Position numbers and translations under genes: made by a program. From assembly GCA_003518755.1 (NCBI GenBank), contig DOYA01000043.1, positions 645 through 13,150 of the forward strand: a DNA stretch of 12,506 nt, read 5' to 3'. Under the pieces are notes generated by a model. That model was not told the DNA's origin, searched no databases, and saw only the letters and a program-made list of their open reading frames with translations. This document shows positions 12,413-12,506 of this stretch, in pieces (the stretch's first letter is position 1; each line of letters starts with the position of its first letter). Origin of the DNA: Clostridiales bacterium (GTDB lineage Bacteria; Bacillota; Clostridia; TANB77; CAG-508).

Positions 12413-12506
12413 ATGTCAAAGAATAATATTAGTGATGAGCTTATTATTACAACTTCTGCAAGACTATCAAATGAAGTAGGACTAAACAATTTATCTCTAA
12501 AAATGA
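12413..12506 (+). CDS. TetR-family regulator, 5' part only
   Basis: ATG 12413 follows AAGGAGG at 12401-12407. The 31 visible codons encode MSKNNISDELIITTSARLSN and a following EVGLNNLSLKM stretch. This is the start of a TetR N-terminal DNA-binding domain, in which a helix leading into an (A/S)xxL-x-x-x-x-G-x-x-x-(L/T)(S/T) turn precedes the recognition helix. The gene runs off the window end, so its ligand-binding domain and regulated partner cannot be seen. The operator in the promoter supports the family call. Confidence 0.75.
   Translation, partial: MSKNNISDELIITTSARLSNEVGLNNLSLKM

Overview
The window is strongly A+T-rich. Genes have clear Shine-Dalgarno (SD) sites, start at ATG or TTG, and stop at TGA as well as TAA/TAG, so TGA is not a sense codon here. 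Protein content (CHAP hydrolase of the conjugative-element type, ECF sigma with a membrane anti-sigma, HxlR, XRE and TetR regulators, SPL-type radical SAM) points to a low-GC Firmicute, most likely a gut clostridium or relative. Every convincing gene is on the + strand, and no RNA gene or CRISPR array is visible.

Layout. (1) 1-710 is non-coding: degenerate direct repeats (about 192-355), then four hairpins, two of them terminator-like, the last ending 14 nt before the ribosome binding site of the next gene. (2) 739-2137: a membrane-anchored CHAP-domain cell-wall hydrolase of the kind found in Tn1549/CTn-type integrative elements and a 60-residue companion, closed by a strong terminator. No other transfer gene is in view, so this is either the end of an element or a remnant. 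(3) 2255-4617: an ECF sigma factor, an overlapping one-pass membrane protein with PepSY-like repeats (probable anti-sigma) and a membrane-anchored YobA-like OB-fold protein, then a terminator. (4) 4658-8709: a good promoter drives nine small or unrecognised genes. Six have hydrophobic N-terminal anchors. One has an internal duplication plus a C-terminal PepSY-like domain, one is a free-standing protein resembling the RNA polymerase alpha C-terminal domain, and one is split by a frame change on a run of eight A. This is the least explained part of the window. (5) 8792-11650: an MBL-fold-like protein with most metal ligands missing, an HxlR regulator with similar operator-like sites before both genes, and two translationally linked radical SAM proteins (a DUF5131-like and an SPL-like one) that match the arrangement I recall as the 'radical SAM mobile pair'. 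(6) 11720-12506: an XRE-family membrane-anchored regulator with a palindrome over its own -35 box, a terminator, and the start of a TetR-family gene with a palindrome filling its promoter spacer.

Taken together the window looks like an accessory region made of independent regulated cassettes, each with its own regulator: envelope sensing (sigma/anti-sigma), an anchored-protein operon, a redox or detoxification radical SAM cassette, and two self-regulated repressors. Several starts were moved downstream of the longest reading frame because the SD site demands it (739, 1901, 2255, 3918, 4700, 6229, 9775).
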